The notes: a model not told the origin generated them from the sequence alone. Counted from the stretch's first letter, positions 1 through 9,502 are shown. The stretch is 22,480 nt of DNA from an uncultured Collinsella sp. (GCA_900543845.1 UQTD01000031.1:1-22480); one strand, 5' to 3'. Translations and numbers: made by a program.

Positions 1-278
1 GGGTGAACTCGCAGCTGAGGGCCGTCCTGCGCAACCACCGGGGGCTGACGTCGGTCAAGCGCGTGAAGGCGGTGTTCTGGTGGTGCCACGCGCACTCGGG
101 GGACGCGAGGACGGCGCGCGAGAAACTCGCCGCGATGCCGACCGACGCGGACATCGACTTCCTGTTCAGCGTCTACTCCGCCTCGCCGTCGCGCGAGGAC
201 GGAGGGCCGGAGTGGGGCGACAGGGCCGTGTGGGAGGACCTCCACCACAGGGACCCGTACCCGTTCTGGCTGGATTAA
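1..278 (+). CDS. Transposase C-terminal fragment, IS1249-like (partial, open at left edge)
   Basis: The frame is open from the left edge of the window and ends with TAA at 276-278, so only the last 91 or so residues are visible. The segment starts NSQLRAVLRNHRGLTSVKRV and continues with KAVFWWCHAHSG and MPTDADIDFL. From memory of the family, this tail (N-x-x-LR-x-x-LR-x-HRG followed by a KAVFWWC block and an MPTD block) resembles the C-terminus of IS1249-type transposases of the IS256 superfamily found in actinobacteria. The catalytic DDE residues would lie upstream, outside the window, so activity cannot be judged. The GTG at position 3 is probably an internal valine codon, not the start. 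The downstream end of the element should lie between here and the flavin reductase at 390, but I could not place a terminal inverted repeat without the left end. Confidence 0.55.
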   Translation, partial: VNSQLRAVLRNHRGLTSVKRVKAVFWWCHAHSGDARTAREKLAAMPTDADIDFLFSVYSASPSREDGGPEWGDRAVWEDLHHRDPYPFWLD

Positions 279-389
279 TGGATGGAAACGGATGTTCTAT
301 CGGGACACACATTTTGTCCTATAAGCCCGCCTTTTTTTGTGGGTACATACATCCATGAGGTTCCAACCCGGGTTAGGGGAGTGATTGTT

Positions 390-893
390 ATGGACAAAAC
401 TGCATTCTTTACCATGCCGAGCGGTCTGTACGTGGTGAGCGCCGCGGCAGACGGGCTGCGCGCCGGCTGCGTCATCAACACGGCGGTGCAGGTGACGTCC
501 ATGCCACCGCGCATTTCGGTTGCCGTGAACAAGGACAACGTTACCTCGGGCGTCATCGCATCGGCCAAAGCGTTCGCGCTGACCGTGATCGATCAGACCG
601 CCGACATGCTCTACATCGGTAACTTTGGGTTCCGCACCAGCAGCGATTATGACAAGTTTGCCAAATACGAGACCCGCGAGACGGCTCTGGGCATGCCCTA
701 TGTGCCCGAGCACGCGGCGGCCCTGTTTAGCTGCCGTTTGATCGACACTATGGATGTGGGTACGCATCTACTGTTTATCGGCGAGGTCGAGGATGCCGGG
801 CGCCTGAACGACGAGGCTCCGTTGACCTATGACTATTACCACAAGGTGCTAAAGGGCAAGACGCCGCCCAAGGCGTCTTCGTACCAAGGCTAG
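390..893 (+). CDS. Flavin reductase domain protein (FMN-binding split barrel), Hrb-like
   Basis: A 167-residue protein of the flavin reductase-like family, which binds FMN and passes electrons from NAD(P)H or to a partner protein. The visible pattern is a short N-terminus (MDKTAFFTMPSGLYVVSA), then INTAVQVTSMPPRISVAVNK, a family hallmark, then FALTVIDQ and a C-terminal tail YYHKVLKGKTPPKASSY. That tail matches the linker that joins the flavin domain to rubredoxin in clostridial high-molecular-weight rubredoxin (Hrb), and a rubredoxin gene follows 89 bp downstream. The ATG at 390 is chosen because AGGGGAG (375-381) lies 8 bp ahead; the frame is open further upstream to 282 but that part has no such site and reads into the transposase boundary. 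Likely cytoplasmic. Its own promoter is unclear and lies in 279-389, next to the insertion-sequence remnant. Confidence 0.85.
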   Translation: MDKTAFFTMPSGLYVVSAAADGLRAGCVINTAVQVTSMPPRISVAVNKDNVTSGVIASAKAFALTVIDQTADMLYIGNFGFRTSSDYDKFAKYETRETALGMPYVPEHAAALFSCRLIDTMDVGTHLLFIGEVEDAGRLNDEAPLTYDYYHKVLKGKTPPKASSYQG

Positions 894-910
894 AATTGTT
901 GTAAAAACAC

Positions 911-938
911 TTGCATTATTCTATTGAGAACATATACT
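911..938 (+). promoter_or_regulatory. Promoter of the rubredoxin gene
   Basis: TTGCAT (911-916) and TATACT (933-938) are separated by 16 bp in an AT-rich patch between the flavin reductase stop and the rubredoxin start. The -10 element matches the consensus at five of six positions. Transcription would start about 945, giving a leader of about 38 bases, so the rubredoxin can be expressed apart from the flavin reductase. Confidence 0.6.
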
Positions 939-982
939 AATAAGCGAAGTACATCACCAGTCGCGTTCGAGAGGAGAACATC

Positions 983-1126
983 ATGGCTGAGGAGAAGAAG
1001 ACGTATAAGTTTGTGTGCGTCGTTTGCGGTTACGAGGTTGAGGTCGATACGCCCGAGCTGCCCGAGGACTACGTGTGCCCGGTGTGCGGCGTCGGTCCCG
1101 ATCAGTTTGAGCTCGTCGAGGAGTAA
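983..1126 (+). CDS. Compact rubredoxin
   Basis: A 47-residue one-iron rubredoxin-like electron carrier. The four iron ligands are Cys12 and Cys15 (CVVCGY) and Cys32 and Cys35 (CPVCG), with the LPEDYVCPVCG block preceding the second knuckle as in the family. A usual rubredoxin is 52-54 residues with about 24 residues between the knuckles and a conserved GTxFxDLP segment; here there are only 16 residues between Cys15 and Cys32, closer to the rubredoxin domains of rubrerythrins and Hrb proteins. The start is fixed by GAGGAGA (971-977) six bases ahead of the ATG. It has its own promoter and a strong terminator. Together with the flavin reductase upstream it probably forms a two-gene version of Hrb, which in Moorella feeds electrons to the flavodiiron protein FprA. 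No flavodiiron gene is in the window. Confidence 0.9.
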   Translation: MAEEKKTYKFVCVVCGYEVEVDTPELPEDYVCPVCGVGPDQFELVEE

Positions 1127-1165
1127 CTCGCAGGCACACGGCGAAAGCCGAACATAGCTCTGTCC

Positions 1166-1204
1166 AAGGGCCCCGGTCGGTCACCCCGGCCGGGGCCCTT
1201 TTCT
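1166..1204 (+). terminator. Rho-independent terminator of the rubredoxin gene
   Basis: The arms 1166-1176 (AAGGGCCCCGG) and 1190-1200 (CCGGGGCCCTT) are perfectly complementary over 11 bp with a 13-base loop, and the right arm runs into TTTTCTT. It begins 40 bp after the rubredoxin stop codon. Confidence 0.9.
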
Positions 1205-1270
1205 TCCGTCCCCAAGGGATCACGGCTGCTGTTAGCCGATCCTGTCTGTTGTGAGTCCGGCCGACTGTTT

Positions 1271-1407
1271 GTCTCAATCTGTAACATCTAGCAGTGAAAA
1301 CGAGGTCTACGTGTTACAGATTGAGACAAACGGAGCTGTCCCTCGGAAAGATCTCAATCTGTAACAGATAGACATCAAAAGCGGGTCTAGATGTTACAGA
1401 TCGAGAC
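1271..1407. repeat. Hairpin array A: two 57-bp units on an 80-bp pitch
   Basis: Units lie at 1271-1327 and 1351-1407, each with a 16-bp left arm (GTCTCAATCTGTAACA or close variant), a 25-bp core and the complementary 16-bp right arm. The 23 bp between them are not part of the palindrome. Both cores have an AAAA centre on the plus strand. The second core contains TAGAC and GTCTA, which can extend the stem. The array fills the gap between the rubredoxin terminator and the 3' end of the convergent Mn transporter. The unit-to-unit spacer shares a GTCC(C/T)T...GGAAA pattern with the spacers of array B on the other side of the transporter. The rest of this 308-bp gap (1127-1434) holds only the rubredoxin terminator. 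Confidence 0.9.
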
Positions 1408-1434
1408 GTTTGCCTGGGTGGGTGTTCCGTCCCA

Positions 1435-2691
1435 TTACATCCCTGTCAACAACACGACATCGAGAATCGTCACGACGGCACCAATCCCTATGAGCAACGC
1501 GTTGAGCGGGCGCGAGTTGGCGTATTTGCCCATGACGCGGGACGAGCTGGTGAGTCGTATGAGCACAAAGACCGTAATCGGCAGCTGAAGTGACAGCAGT
1601 GCCTGACTCCAGATGAGACCTTCAAAAGGATTTGGGACGACTAGGCATGCCGCCACTGCGCCGACGAAACAAGCCGCCACCCCGATCGAGGAATGTCGGT
1701 CGTGGATGTCGTATTCCTCGTCGAACATGCCCGCGGTGATGGTGCCCGCTGCCATGCCCGCTGTCACGCTACTCGAGAGGCCCGCAAACAGCAGCGCTAC
1801 CGCAAAGATGGTCGAGCTCGCCGGGCCCAAGATGGGGGAGAGTGTGGCCGCTGCGACGGCGAGGTCGTCTACGACAATGCCGTGCGCAAAGAAGGTCGTT
1901 GCGGCCAGGATGACCATGGCCGAGTTGATTGCCCAGCCCACGCCCATCGAAAAGAGCGTGTCGAAGAGCTCGTAGCGCAGACGTTCTTCGACAACTTGCT
2001 CGCCTTGGCCTTCGAAGTGCATGGATTGGATGACCTCGGAGTGCAGGAAGAGGTTATGTGGCATAACGACTGCACCCAGGACACTCACGATAATCGCGGC
2101 CGAGCCGCTGGGCATACTGGGTGTGATCCAGCTTGCGGCGGCCTGCGGCCAGTCGACCTTGACCAGCGCAAGCTCGGCCAAAAACGAGAGTCCTACCACG
2201 CCTACGAAGGCGATAATCCATCGCTCGGCGCGCTTGTAGGAGCTCGTCATGAGCATCGCCATCGATGCTGCCGCCACGATGACGCAGCCCGCGCGCACGG
2301 GCAGCCCAAAGAGCATCTGGAGCGCGATCGCACCGCCCAGGACTTCGGCCATGGCGGTGGCGATGGTCGCGAGATAGGCACTGGCGAGCACCGTGCGCCC
2401 AACGAAGCGGGGAAGGTAACGTGTCGTGGCTTCGGCAAGACAGGCGCCCGTGGCGATACCCAGGTGTGCCGCGTTGTGCTGCAGCACAATGAGCATAATC
2501 GTGGACAGCGTGACGATCCACAGCAGCGCGTAGCCAAACTGCGAGCCCGCGGCCATATTGGAGGCCCAGTTGCCTGGGTCGATAAAGCCGACGGTCACGA
2601 GCAGCCCGGGGCCGATATGCCGCGCAATGTCTAAGCCTCCGTGGCCACCGGTGCGCGGGGAGCCAAAGTGTTGTTTGAGATGGTTGAGCAT
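1435..2691 (-). CDS. mntH: Nramp-family Mn2+/Fe2+ transporter
   Basis: A 418-residue polytopic membrane protein that imports manganese or ferrous iron with protons. The diagnostic metal-site motifs are present: Asp38-Pro-Gly-Asn41 in the first membrane helix (GFIDPGNWASN) and Met210-Pro-His-Asn213 in the sixth (VVMPHNLFLHSEV). About eleven hydrophobic segments follow each other, the usual number for bacterial MntH, and the length is normal. The ATG at 2691 is chosen because AGGAG lies eight bases upstream; an upstream in-frame ATG at 2727 has no ribosome binding site and would add a charged, non-family N-terminus (MRRQTNSTQERT). The gene stands alone, convergent with the rubredoxin gene and divergent from gltB, and hairpin arrays A and B lie on each side. 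A palindrome in its promoter suggests metal-dependent control. Confidence 0.93.
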   Translation of the reverse strand: MLNHLKQHFGSPRTGGHGGLDIARHIGPGLLVTVGFIDPGNWASNMAAGSQFGYALLWIVTLSTIMLIVLQHNAAHLGIATGACLAEATTRYLPRFVGRTVLASAYLATIATAMAEVLGGAIALQMLFGLPVRAGCVIVAAASMAMLMTSSYKRAERWIIAFVGVVGLSFLAELALVKVDWPQAAASWITPSMPSGSAAIIVSVLGAVVMPHNLFLHSEVIQSMHFEGQGEQVVEERLRYELFDTLFSMGVGWAINSAMVILAATTFFAHGIVVDDLAVAAATLSPILGPASSTIFAVALLFAGLSSSVTAGMAAGTITAGMFDEEYDIHDRHSSIGVAACFVGAVAACLVVPNPFEGLIWSQALLSLQLPITVFVLIRLTSSSRVMGKYANSRPLNALLIGIGAVVTILDVVLLTGM

Positions 2692-2727
2692 GGTGCGCTC
2701 CTGCGTGCTGTTTGTTTGACGCCGCAA

Positions 2728-2756
2728 AGGATACCCGTTTTAGGCTAAAAAGTTAA
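2728..2756 (-). promoter_or_regulatory. Candidate mntH promoter with DtxR/MntR-like operator
   Basis: Read on the minus strand, TTAACT (2751-2756) and TATCCT (2728-2733) are 17 bp apart, each matching the consensus at four of six positions. The spacer holds the palindrome TTTTAGGCTAAAA (2738-2750), symmetrical except for its central base. Its TTAGGCTAA core resembles half of the DtxR/IdeR box known in actinobacteria. A repressor bound between -35 and -10 would block the polymerase, which suits a metal-controlled Mn/Fe importer. The regulator itself is not in this window. The assignment to the DtxR/MntR family is an inference from the motif. Confidence 0.4.
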
Positions 2757-2813
2757 CCACGACTAACAAAAATGTTGTATTTGAATAGGATGGTGAAAGG
2801 GGGTTGCCGAAAT

Positions 2814-3030
2814 GTCTTGAACTGTAACAACTAGGGATGGAAATTGGGTCTAGGTGTTACAGATCGAGACAGGAAGAAATGGTCCTATGGAAAATCTCGA
2901 TCTGTAACAGCTGACCGCCAAAACCGGCCCTTCGTGTTACAGATTGAGACAAACCAAAACCGTCCTGCAGAAAATCTCAATCTGTAACATCTAGGCGCCA
3001 AAATCGGCTCCTCCTGTTACAGATTGAGAT
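2814..3030. repeat. Hairpin array B: three 57-bp units on an exact 80-bp pitch
   Basis: Units lie at 2814-2870, 2894-2950 and 2974-3030, so the pitch is 80 bp twice. The right arm is TGTTACAGATYGAGAY in all three; the left arm of the first unit has drifted (GTCTTGAACTGTAACA). All three cores have an A-rich centre (AAA or AAAA) on the plus strand. In the third core AGG-C-GCC and GGC-T-CCT can pair around the centre. The spacers share a GTCCT...GAAA pattern with each other and with array A. The array lies between the divergent mntH and gltB genes, upstream of both promoters. Confidence 0.9.
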
Positions 3031-3046
3031 GTTAGATGCAGTGAGC

Positions 3047-3151
3047 TTACAGACCGCCCGGCACGCGGAGCGTGGCGTTGTCAATGGGCTCGGGCTCAAT
3101 CGACACCTCGGGCGTGTGCTCCACCTGCGGCACCCACTCGTAGGGCGCGCG
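3047..3151 (-). pseudogene. Orphan C-terminal coding remnant (34 codons plus stop)
   Basis: On the minus strand, 34 sense codons with the codon bias of the neighbouring genes end in TAA (3047-3049). The peptide reads RAPYEWVPQVEHTP, then EVSIEPEPIDNATLRVPGGL, which looks like a real protein tail: acidic Pro/Glu repeats, then a hydrophobic end. An in-frame stop (minus-strand TAA at 3152-3154) sits directly upstream, and there is no start codon or ribosome binding site in the stretch. I do not recognise the parent protein. It is most simply the end of a gene lost by rearrangement at the edge of hairpin array B. A short chance frame is the alternative. Confidence 0.35.
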
Positions 3152-3251
3152 TTACGCGATTGTTTCGAAACGGGTGGGAAACACAACGGGCCGGCGATGC
3201 TCCTAGTATGCCTATTCAAATGACTGTCTAATAATCTAGGGGAGGATCGCG
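3152..3251 (+). other. gltB leader region
   Basis: This 100-bp stretch carries a perfect palindrome GTTTCGAAAC (3162-3171) and an AT-rich run CTAATAATCTAG just before the gltB ribosome binding site GGGGAGGA (3239-3246). The gltB promoter must lie here or within array B, but no -35/-10 pair is convincing. The palindrome may be an operator; nothing in the window shows which protein would bind it. Confidence 0.3.
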
Positions 3252-6200
3252 ATGCAGGCAGATTCCGCTCAGCAGCAGGGCCTTTATCGCCCCGAATTCG
3301 ACCACGATGCATGTGGCATCGGCGCGCTCGCCGATATCAACGGTGAGCGCCATCACCAGATTCTGGACGACGCGCTGTCCATTCTAGTCAACTTGGAACA
3401 CCGCGGCGGCACGGGACTCGAGAAGAACACCGGCGACGGCGCTGGCATCCTGTTCCAGGTTCCGCATCACTTTTTCCGTAAAGAGGCTCAAAAGTGCGGC
3501 CAGATTCTGCCGGCAGAGGGCGACTATGGCGTGGCCATGCTGTTCTTCCCGCAGGACGACAAGGGCGTAGAGGATGCTCGCCGCGTGTTTGAGGAGGGCT
3601 GTGCCGAGGCCGGCGTGCCGCTGCTCTTTTGGCGCGAGGTGCCGGTCGACCCGCACGACCTGGGCGAGACGGCCCGCGCCTGCATGCCTGCTATCCTGCA
3701 GGCCTTCCTGGGCCGTCCGGACGACACACCCGCCGGCGATGCCTTTGAGCGTCGCCTGTACGTGTGCCGTCGCACCATCGAAAAGAAGGCCGACGCCGAG
3801 TTTGCCCTGCGCGACAAGATCTTCTACGTGTGCTCCATGAGCTCGCGCACTATCGTGTACAAGGGCATGCTCGTCGCCACGCAGATGCGCCGCTTCTTCA
3901 TCGATCTCAACGATGCCGCCGTCAAGACGGCCGTAGCGCTCGTCCACTCGCGCTACTCCACCAACACCACGCCCAGCTGGGAGCGCGCGCACCCCAACCG
4001 CTTTATCATCCACAACGGCGAGATCAACACCCTCAAGGGCAACGTCAACTGGATTCGCGCCCGCGAACCCAACCTGTACAGTCCCGTGTTGCAGCACGAT
4101 CTTGAGCGTGTGATGCCCATCATCAACCGCGAGGGTTCCGACTCCGCGATTCTGGACAACGTGCTCGAGTTCTTGGTCATGAACGGTCGCCCGCTCACGC
4201 GTGCCGCGTCCATGTTGCTGCCCGAACCGTGGGACCACAACGACAGCCTGAGCGAGGAGCGCCGTGCCTACGACGCTTACCAGTCCATGCTCATGGAGCC
4301 CTGGGACGGTCCGGCCGCCATCGCCTTTACCGACGGCCGTACCCTGGGTGCCGCCCTCGACCGCAACGGCCTGCGCCCCGCCCGCTACTACGTGACGCGC
4401 GACGGCCGCTTTATGCTGGCGAGCGAGGTGGGCACCATCGAGGTACGCCCCGAGAATATCCTGACGAGCGGCTGTCTGGGGCCGGGCCAGATGCTCGAGG
4501 TCGATTTTGCCCGCGGTCGCGTGATCTACAACGATGAGCTGCGCGCCCGTTACGCCAAGGAAAAGCCCTACCGCGACTGGATTGCCGAGGAGACGCTGAC
4601 CGTCGACGCGCTCGATAGGCCTGCCGCGGCAACGCCCGCCGAGGACGCCGAGGTGCCCGCCGCCGTGCGCATGGCCAAGCTCGGGTATCACTGGGATGAC
4701 GTCGACGAGGTCGTGCGTCCCATGGCCCAGCAGGGCAAGGCGCCGCTCGCCTCGATGGGCATCGATGCGCCGCTGGCCTGTCTGTCCAAGAAGACGCGCT
4801 CCTTCTACGACTATTTCTATCAGCTGTTCGCCCAGGTCACGAACCCGCCCATGGATGCCCTTCGCGAGCATATGGTCACCTCGACCACGCTCTACCTGGG
4901 CAACCACGGCAACCTGCTCGAGGACTCCCGTACGGCCTGCCAGCTGGTTCGCCTGGAGCGCCCGTTGCTCAACGAGGAGGAGTTCGACCGCATTTGCGCG
5001 ATTGACCGCGTGGGCTTTAAGACCTGCCGTTTCCGTGCCGTGTACCGCCGTGATGCCGGCGAGGGCGCGCTGCAGGCTGCGCTCAAGCAACTTGCAGAGG
5101 ACGTTGAGGCTGCGGTCCGCGACGGCGTGAACATCGTGGTGTTGAGCGATCGTGCTGCTGCGGGCGAGGTGCCCGTGCCGTCGCTGCTCGCCGTGGGCTG
5201 CGTGCACAACCACCTGATCCGCGCCGGCGTGCGTACCTTTGCCGACATCGTGGTGGAGTGTGGCGACGCCGTGTCCCCGCACGACTTTGCGGCACTGGTG
5301 GGCTACTCCGCGAGCGGCATCTATCCGTACAACGCGCACGCGTGCATCCGCGATCTGGCGGCGCGCGGCGACCTGGACGTGACGGCCGAGCAGGGCATCG
5401 CCAACTACAACAAGGCTGCGACCGCCGGTATCGTCTCCATCATGTCCAAGATGGGCATCTCCACGGTGCAGAGCTACCATTCGGCGCAGATCTTCGAGGC
5501 CGTGGGCTTTACGCCGGAGTTCGTCAACGCGTACTTCGCCGGCACGGTGAGCCGTGTGGGCGGTATGGGTGTCGAGGACGTTGAGCGCGAGCAAAATGAG
5601 CGCTATGACGCCGCGCTTGCCATCCTTAAGAGTCCGGCTCCCGATCAGCTGCCCACGCTGGGCCTGACCAAGTGGCGCCCGTTCGGTGGCGAAGATCACC
5701 TGATCGACCCTCAGACCGTCTACCTGCTGCAGACCGCCTGCCGTGAGGACAGCTACGACACCTTTAAGGAGTACAGCGCCCGCCTGCATCGCACCGGCCG
5801 CGCCGTGCGCCTGCGCGACCTGCTGGACTTTGATGCCAGCGGCCGCACTCCGGTGGCACTCGACGAGGTCGAGTCCGCACTCAACATCGTCCGCCGCTTT
5901 AACACCGGCGCCATGTCATATGGCTCCATCAGCAAAGAGGCACACGAGTGCATGGCCATCGCCATGAACCGCCTGCACGGCCGTTCCAACTCTGGCGAGG
6001 GCGGTGAGGATCCGCGTCGCGAGACCCCGCTGGCTAACGGTGATTCCAAGAACTCCGCCATCAAGCAGGTGGCAAGCGCACGCTTTGGCGTGACGAGCCG
6101 CTACCTGTGCAGTGCCTTCGAGATTCAGATCAAGATGGCCCAGGGCGCCAAGCCCGGCGAGGGCGGACACCTCCCCGGCAAGAAGGTCTACCCCTGGATC

Positions 6201-7949
6201 GCCGAGGTCCGTCAGTCCACGCCCGGCATCGGCCTGATCTCGCCTCCGCCGCATCACGATATCTACTCTATCGAGGACCTGGCAGAGCTGATCTTTGACC
6301 TTAAGAACGCCAACCCCGGCGCGCGCGTGTCGGTCAAGCTGGTCAGCGAGGCTGGCGTCGGCACCATTGCTACCGGCGTGGCCAAGGGTGCCGCCGACAA
6401 GATTTTGATCAGCGGCCATAACGGCGGCTCGGGTGCCGCGGCGCGCGATTCCATTTGGCACGCCGGCCTGCCGCTGGAGCTCGGCCTTGCCGAGGCTCAG
6501 CAGACGTTGCTGCAAAACGGCCTGCGCTCCCGCGTGGTGCTCGAGGCCGACGGCAAGCTCATGGACGGCACCGATGTTGCCGTCGCCTGCCTGCTGGGTG
6601 CCGAGGAGTTTGGCTTTGCGACCATGCCGCTCATCTCCATGGGCTGCCTCATGCAGCGCGACTGCCAGCAGGACACCTGCCCGGCCGGCATCGCTACGCA
6701 AAACTGCCGCCTGCGTCACGGCTTCCGCGGTAAGCCCGAGCACGTTGAGCACTTTATGCTCTTTGTGGCCGAGCAGCTGCGCGAGATCATGGCGAGCCTG
6801 GGCTTCCGCACCGTCGACGAGATGGTCGGCCATCCCGAGTGCTTGCGCCAGATCGAGGTCCCGGGCAACCGAAAAGCAAACCTGCTCGATCTGTCGCCCG
6901 TGCTGGCGAGCGCGACCTGCGAGTTCGGTGCCCATATTCCGGGCGCCGACGGTCGCCACTTCCTGCCGCAGATGGCCGCGGACAGCGAGCTCGACAAGAC
7001 GCTCGACTCCACGTTGTTTGTGCCCTATACGGCCGATGCCCGTGCGCACCTGCGTCCGATTCGCTTCCGCGCCGATATCGCCAACGTCAACCGCTGCGTG
7101 GGCACCATCCTGGGCAACGCGGTGACCAAGGCGCATCCCGAGGGCCTGCCCGCCGGCTCCATCACCATCGATTGCGATGGTTCGGCCGGTCAGAGCTTTG
7201 GCGCCTTCCTGCCGCGCGGCATTACGCTCAACGTGTGCGGCGACGCCAACGACTACTTTGGCAAGGGCCTTTCGGGCGGCGAGGTGTCGGTGCGCCCCAA
7301 CCCGCATGCGACCTACAAGTTCGACGAGAACATCATCGTGGGCAACGTTGCGTTCTTTGGTGCCACGAGCGGCCGCGGCTTCATTAACGGTCTTGCCGGC
7401 CAGCGTTTTGCCGTGCGCAACTCCGGTGCCACCGTGGTGGTCGAGGGCTGCGGCAACCATGGCTGCGAGTACATGACGGGCGGTCTGGCGCTCATTCTGG
7501 GCGAGGTCGGGCAGAACTTCGCCGCCGGTATGACGGGTGGCGTGGCCTATGTCTTTGACCAGTACGGCACGCTCGATGCCCGCGTGAACCACGAGAGCGT
7601 GGAGCTCAAGGCCCCGACGGTCGACGAGCTGGCGCAGATTCGTGCGCTCATCCAAGAGCACGTGGACGCGACGCAGAGCCCGCGCGGCATCAAGCTGCTC
7701 TACAGCTTCGACTCGATGAGCAAGCACTTTGTGAAGGTCATTCCGACCGAGTACGAGCGCGTGCTGGCGATTGTCGCCGCGGGTGAGGCCGTGGGCAAGA
7801 CGCATGCGCAGGCCGAGGAGTTGGCGTTTGACATTGTGACAGGTCGCGCGAGTGCCGCGGATGTTGCTCGCTTTGATGTCGCGGGCGGTGCTGCGGGTGC
7901 TGCGTCCGTGGCTGCCAGCTCTGTTGCTTCGACCAAGAAGGAGGCGTAA
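3252..7949 (+). CDS. gltB: Glutamate synthase (NADPH) large subunit
   Basis: A 1565-residue protein that transfers the amide nitrogen of glutamine to 2-oxoglutarate, the second step of the GS-GOGAT pathway for ammonium assimilation. The order of domains is complete. Cys21 in the HDACGIG motif is the class II amidotransferase nucleophile, exposed after removal of a 20-residue propeptide; the amidotransferase domain extends to about residue 430. A central domain follows. The FMN synthase barrel (about 850-1230) contains SGHNGGSGA and the 3Fe-4S ligands Cys1132, Cys1138 and Cys1143 (CLMQRDCQQDTC). The C-terminal beta-helix of GxGxG repeats covers about 1270-1500. The last 25 residues are an Ala-rich tail of no known role. 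The start is supported by GGGGAGGA five bases ahead. gltD follows after only 5 bp, so the two subunits are co-transcribed and translated together. Confidence 0.97.
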   Translation: MQADSAQQQGLYRPEFDHDACGIGALADINGERHHQILDDALSILVNLEHRGGTGLEKNTGDGAGILFQVPHHFFRKEAQKCGQILPAEGDYGVAMLFFPQDDKGVEDARRVFEEGCAEAGVPLLFWREVPVDPHDLGETARACMPAILQAFLGRPDDTPAGDAFERRLYVCRRTIEKKADAEFALRDKIFYVCSMSSRTIVYKGMLVATQMRRFFIDLNDAAVKTAVALVHSRYSTNTTPSWERAHPNRFIIHNGEINTLKGNVNWIRAREPNLYSPVLQHDLERVMPIINREGSDSAILDNVLEFLVMNGRPLTRAASMLLPEPWDHNDSLSEERRAYDAYQSMLMEPWDGPAAIAFTDGRTLGAALDRNGLRPARYYVTRDGRFMLASEVGTIEVRPENILTSGCLGPGQMLEVDFARGRVIYNDELRARYAKEKPYRDWIAEETLTVDALDRPAAATPAEDAEVPAAVRMAKLGYHWDDVDEVVRPMAQQGKAPLASMGIDAPLACLSKKTRSFYDYFYQLFAQVTNPPMDALREHMVTSTTLYLGNHGNLLEDSRTACQLVRLERPLLNEEEFDRICAIDRVGFKTCRFRAVYRRDAGEGALQAALKQLAEDVEAAVRDGVNIVVLSDRAAAGEVPVPSLLAVGCVHNHLIRAGVRTFADIVVECGDAVSPHDFAALVGYSASGIYPYNAHACIRDLAARGDLDVTAEQGIANYNKAATAGIVSIMSKMGISTVQSYHSAQIFEAVGFTPEFVNAYFAGTVSRVGGMGVEDVEREQNERYDAALAILKSPAPDQLPTLGLTKWRPFGGEDHLIDPQTVYLLQTACREDSYDTFKEYSARLHRTGRAVRLRDLLDFDASGRTPVALDEVESALNIVRRFNTGAMSYGSISKEAHECMAIAMNRLHGRSNSGEGGEDPRRETPLANGDSKNSAIKQVASARFGVTSRYLCSAFEIQIKMAQGAKPGEGGHLPGKKVYPWIAEVRQSTPGIGLISPPPHHDIYSIEDLAELIFDLKNANPGARVSVKLVSEAGVGTIATGVAKGAADKILISGHNGGSGAAARDSIWHAGLPLELGLAEAQQTLLQNGLRSRVVLEADGKLMDGTDVAVACLLGAEEFGFATMPLISMGCLMQRDCQQDTCPAGIATQNCRLRHGFRGKPEHVEHFMLFVAEQLREIMASLGFRTVDEMVGHPECLRQIEVPGNRKANLLDLSPVLASATCEFGAHIPGADGRHFLPQMAADSELDKTLDSTLFVPYTADARAHLRPIRFRADIANVNRCVGTILGNAVTKAHPEGLPAGSITIDCDGSAGQSFGAFLPRGITLNVCGDANDYFGKGLSGGEVSVRPNPHATYKFDENIIVGNVAFFGATSGRGFINGLAGQRFAVRNSGATVVVEGCGNHGCEYMTGGLALILGEVGQNFAAGMTGGVAYVFDQYGTLDARVNHESVELKAPTVDELAQIRALIQEHVDATQSPRGIKLLYSFDSMSKHFVKVIPTEYERVLAIVAAGEAVGKTHAQAEELAFDIVTGRASAADVARFDVAGGAAGAASVAASSVASTKKEA

Positions 7950-7954
7950 GTGCC

Positions 7955-9436
<1,482 letters not shown>

Positions 9437-9447
9437 AGTAGTCATTT

Positions 9448-9502
9448 AAGAACGTCCCCAACGACTGAACTGCACCCCTAGTCATTGGGGACGTTCTTTT
9501 TT
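9448..9502 (+). terminator. Rho-independent terminator of gltBD
   Basis: The arms 9448-9466 (AAGAACGTCCCCAACGACT) and 9480-9498 are complementary at 18 of 19 positions with a 13-base loop, followed by a T run (9497-9502). The right arm is partly repeated just downstream (9505-9527, CTAGTCGTTGGGGACACTCT), without a partner arm. Confidence 0.9.

Noticed and set aside
1693..2634. Plus-strand open frame of 313 codons opposite mntH
   Set aside because: It is a shadow frame; the minus strand encodes a full Nramp transporter with its metal-site motifs.
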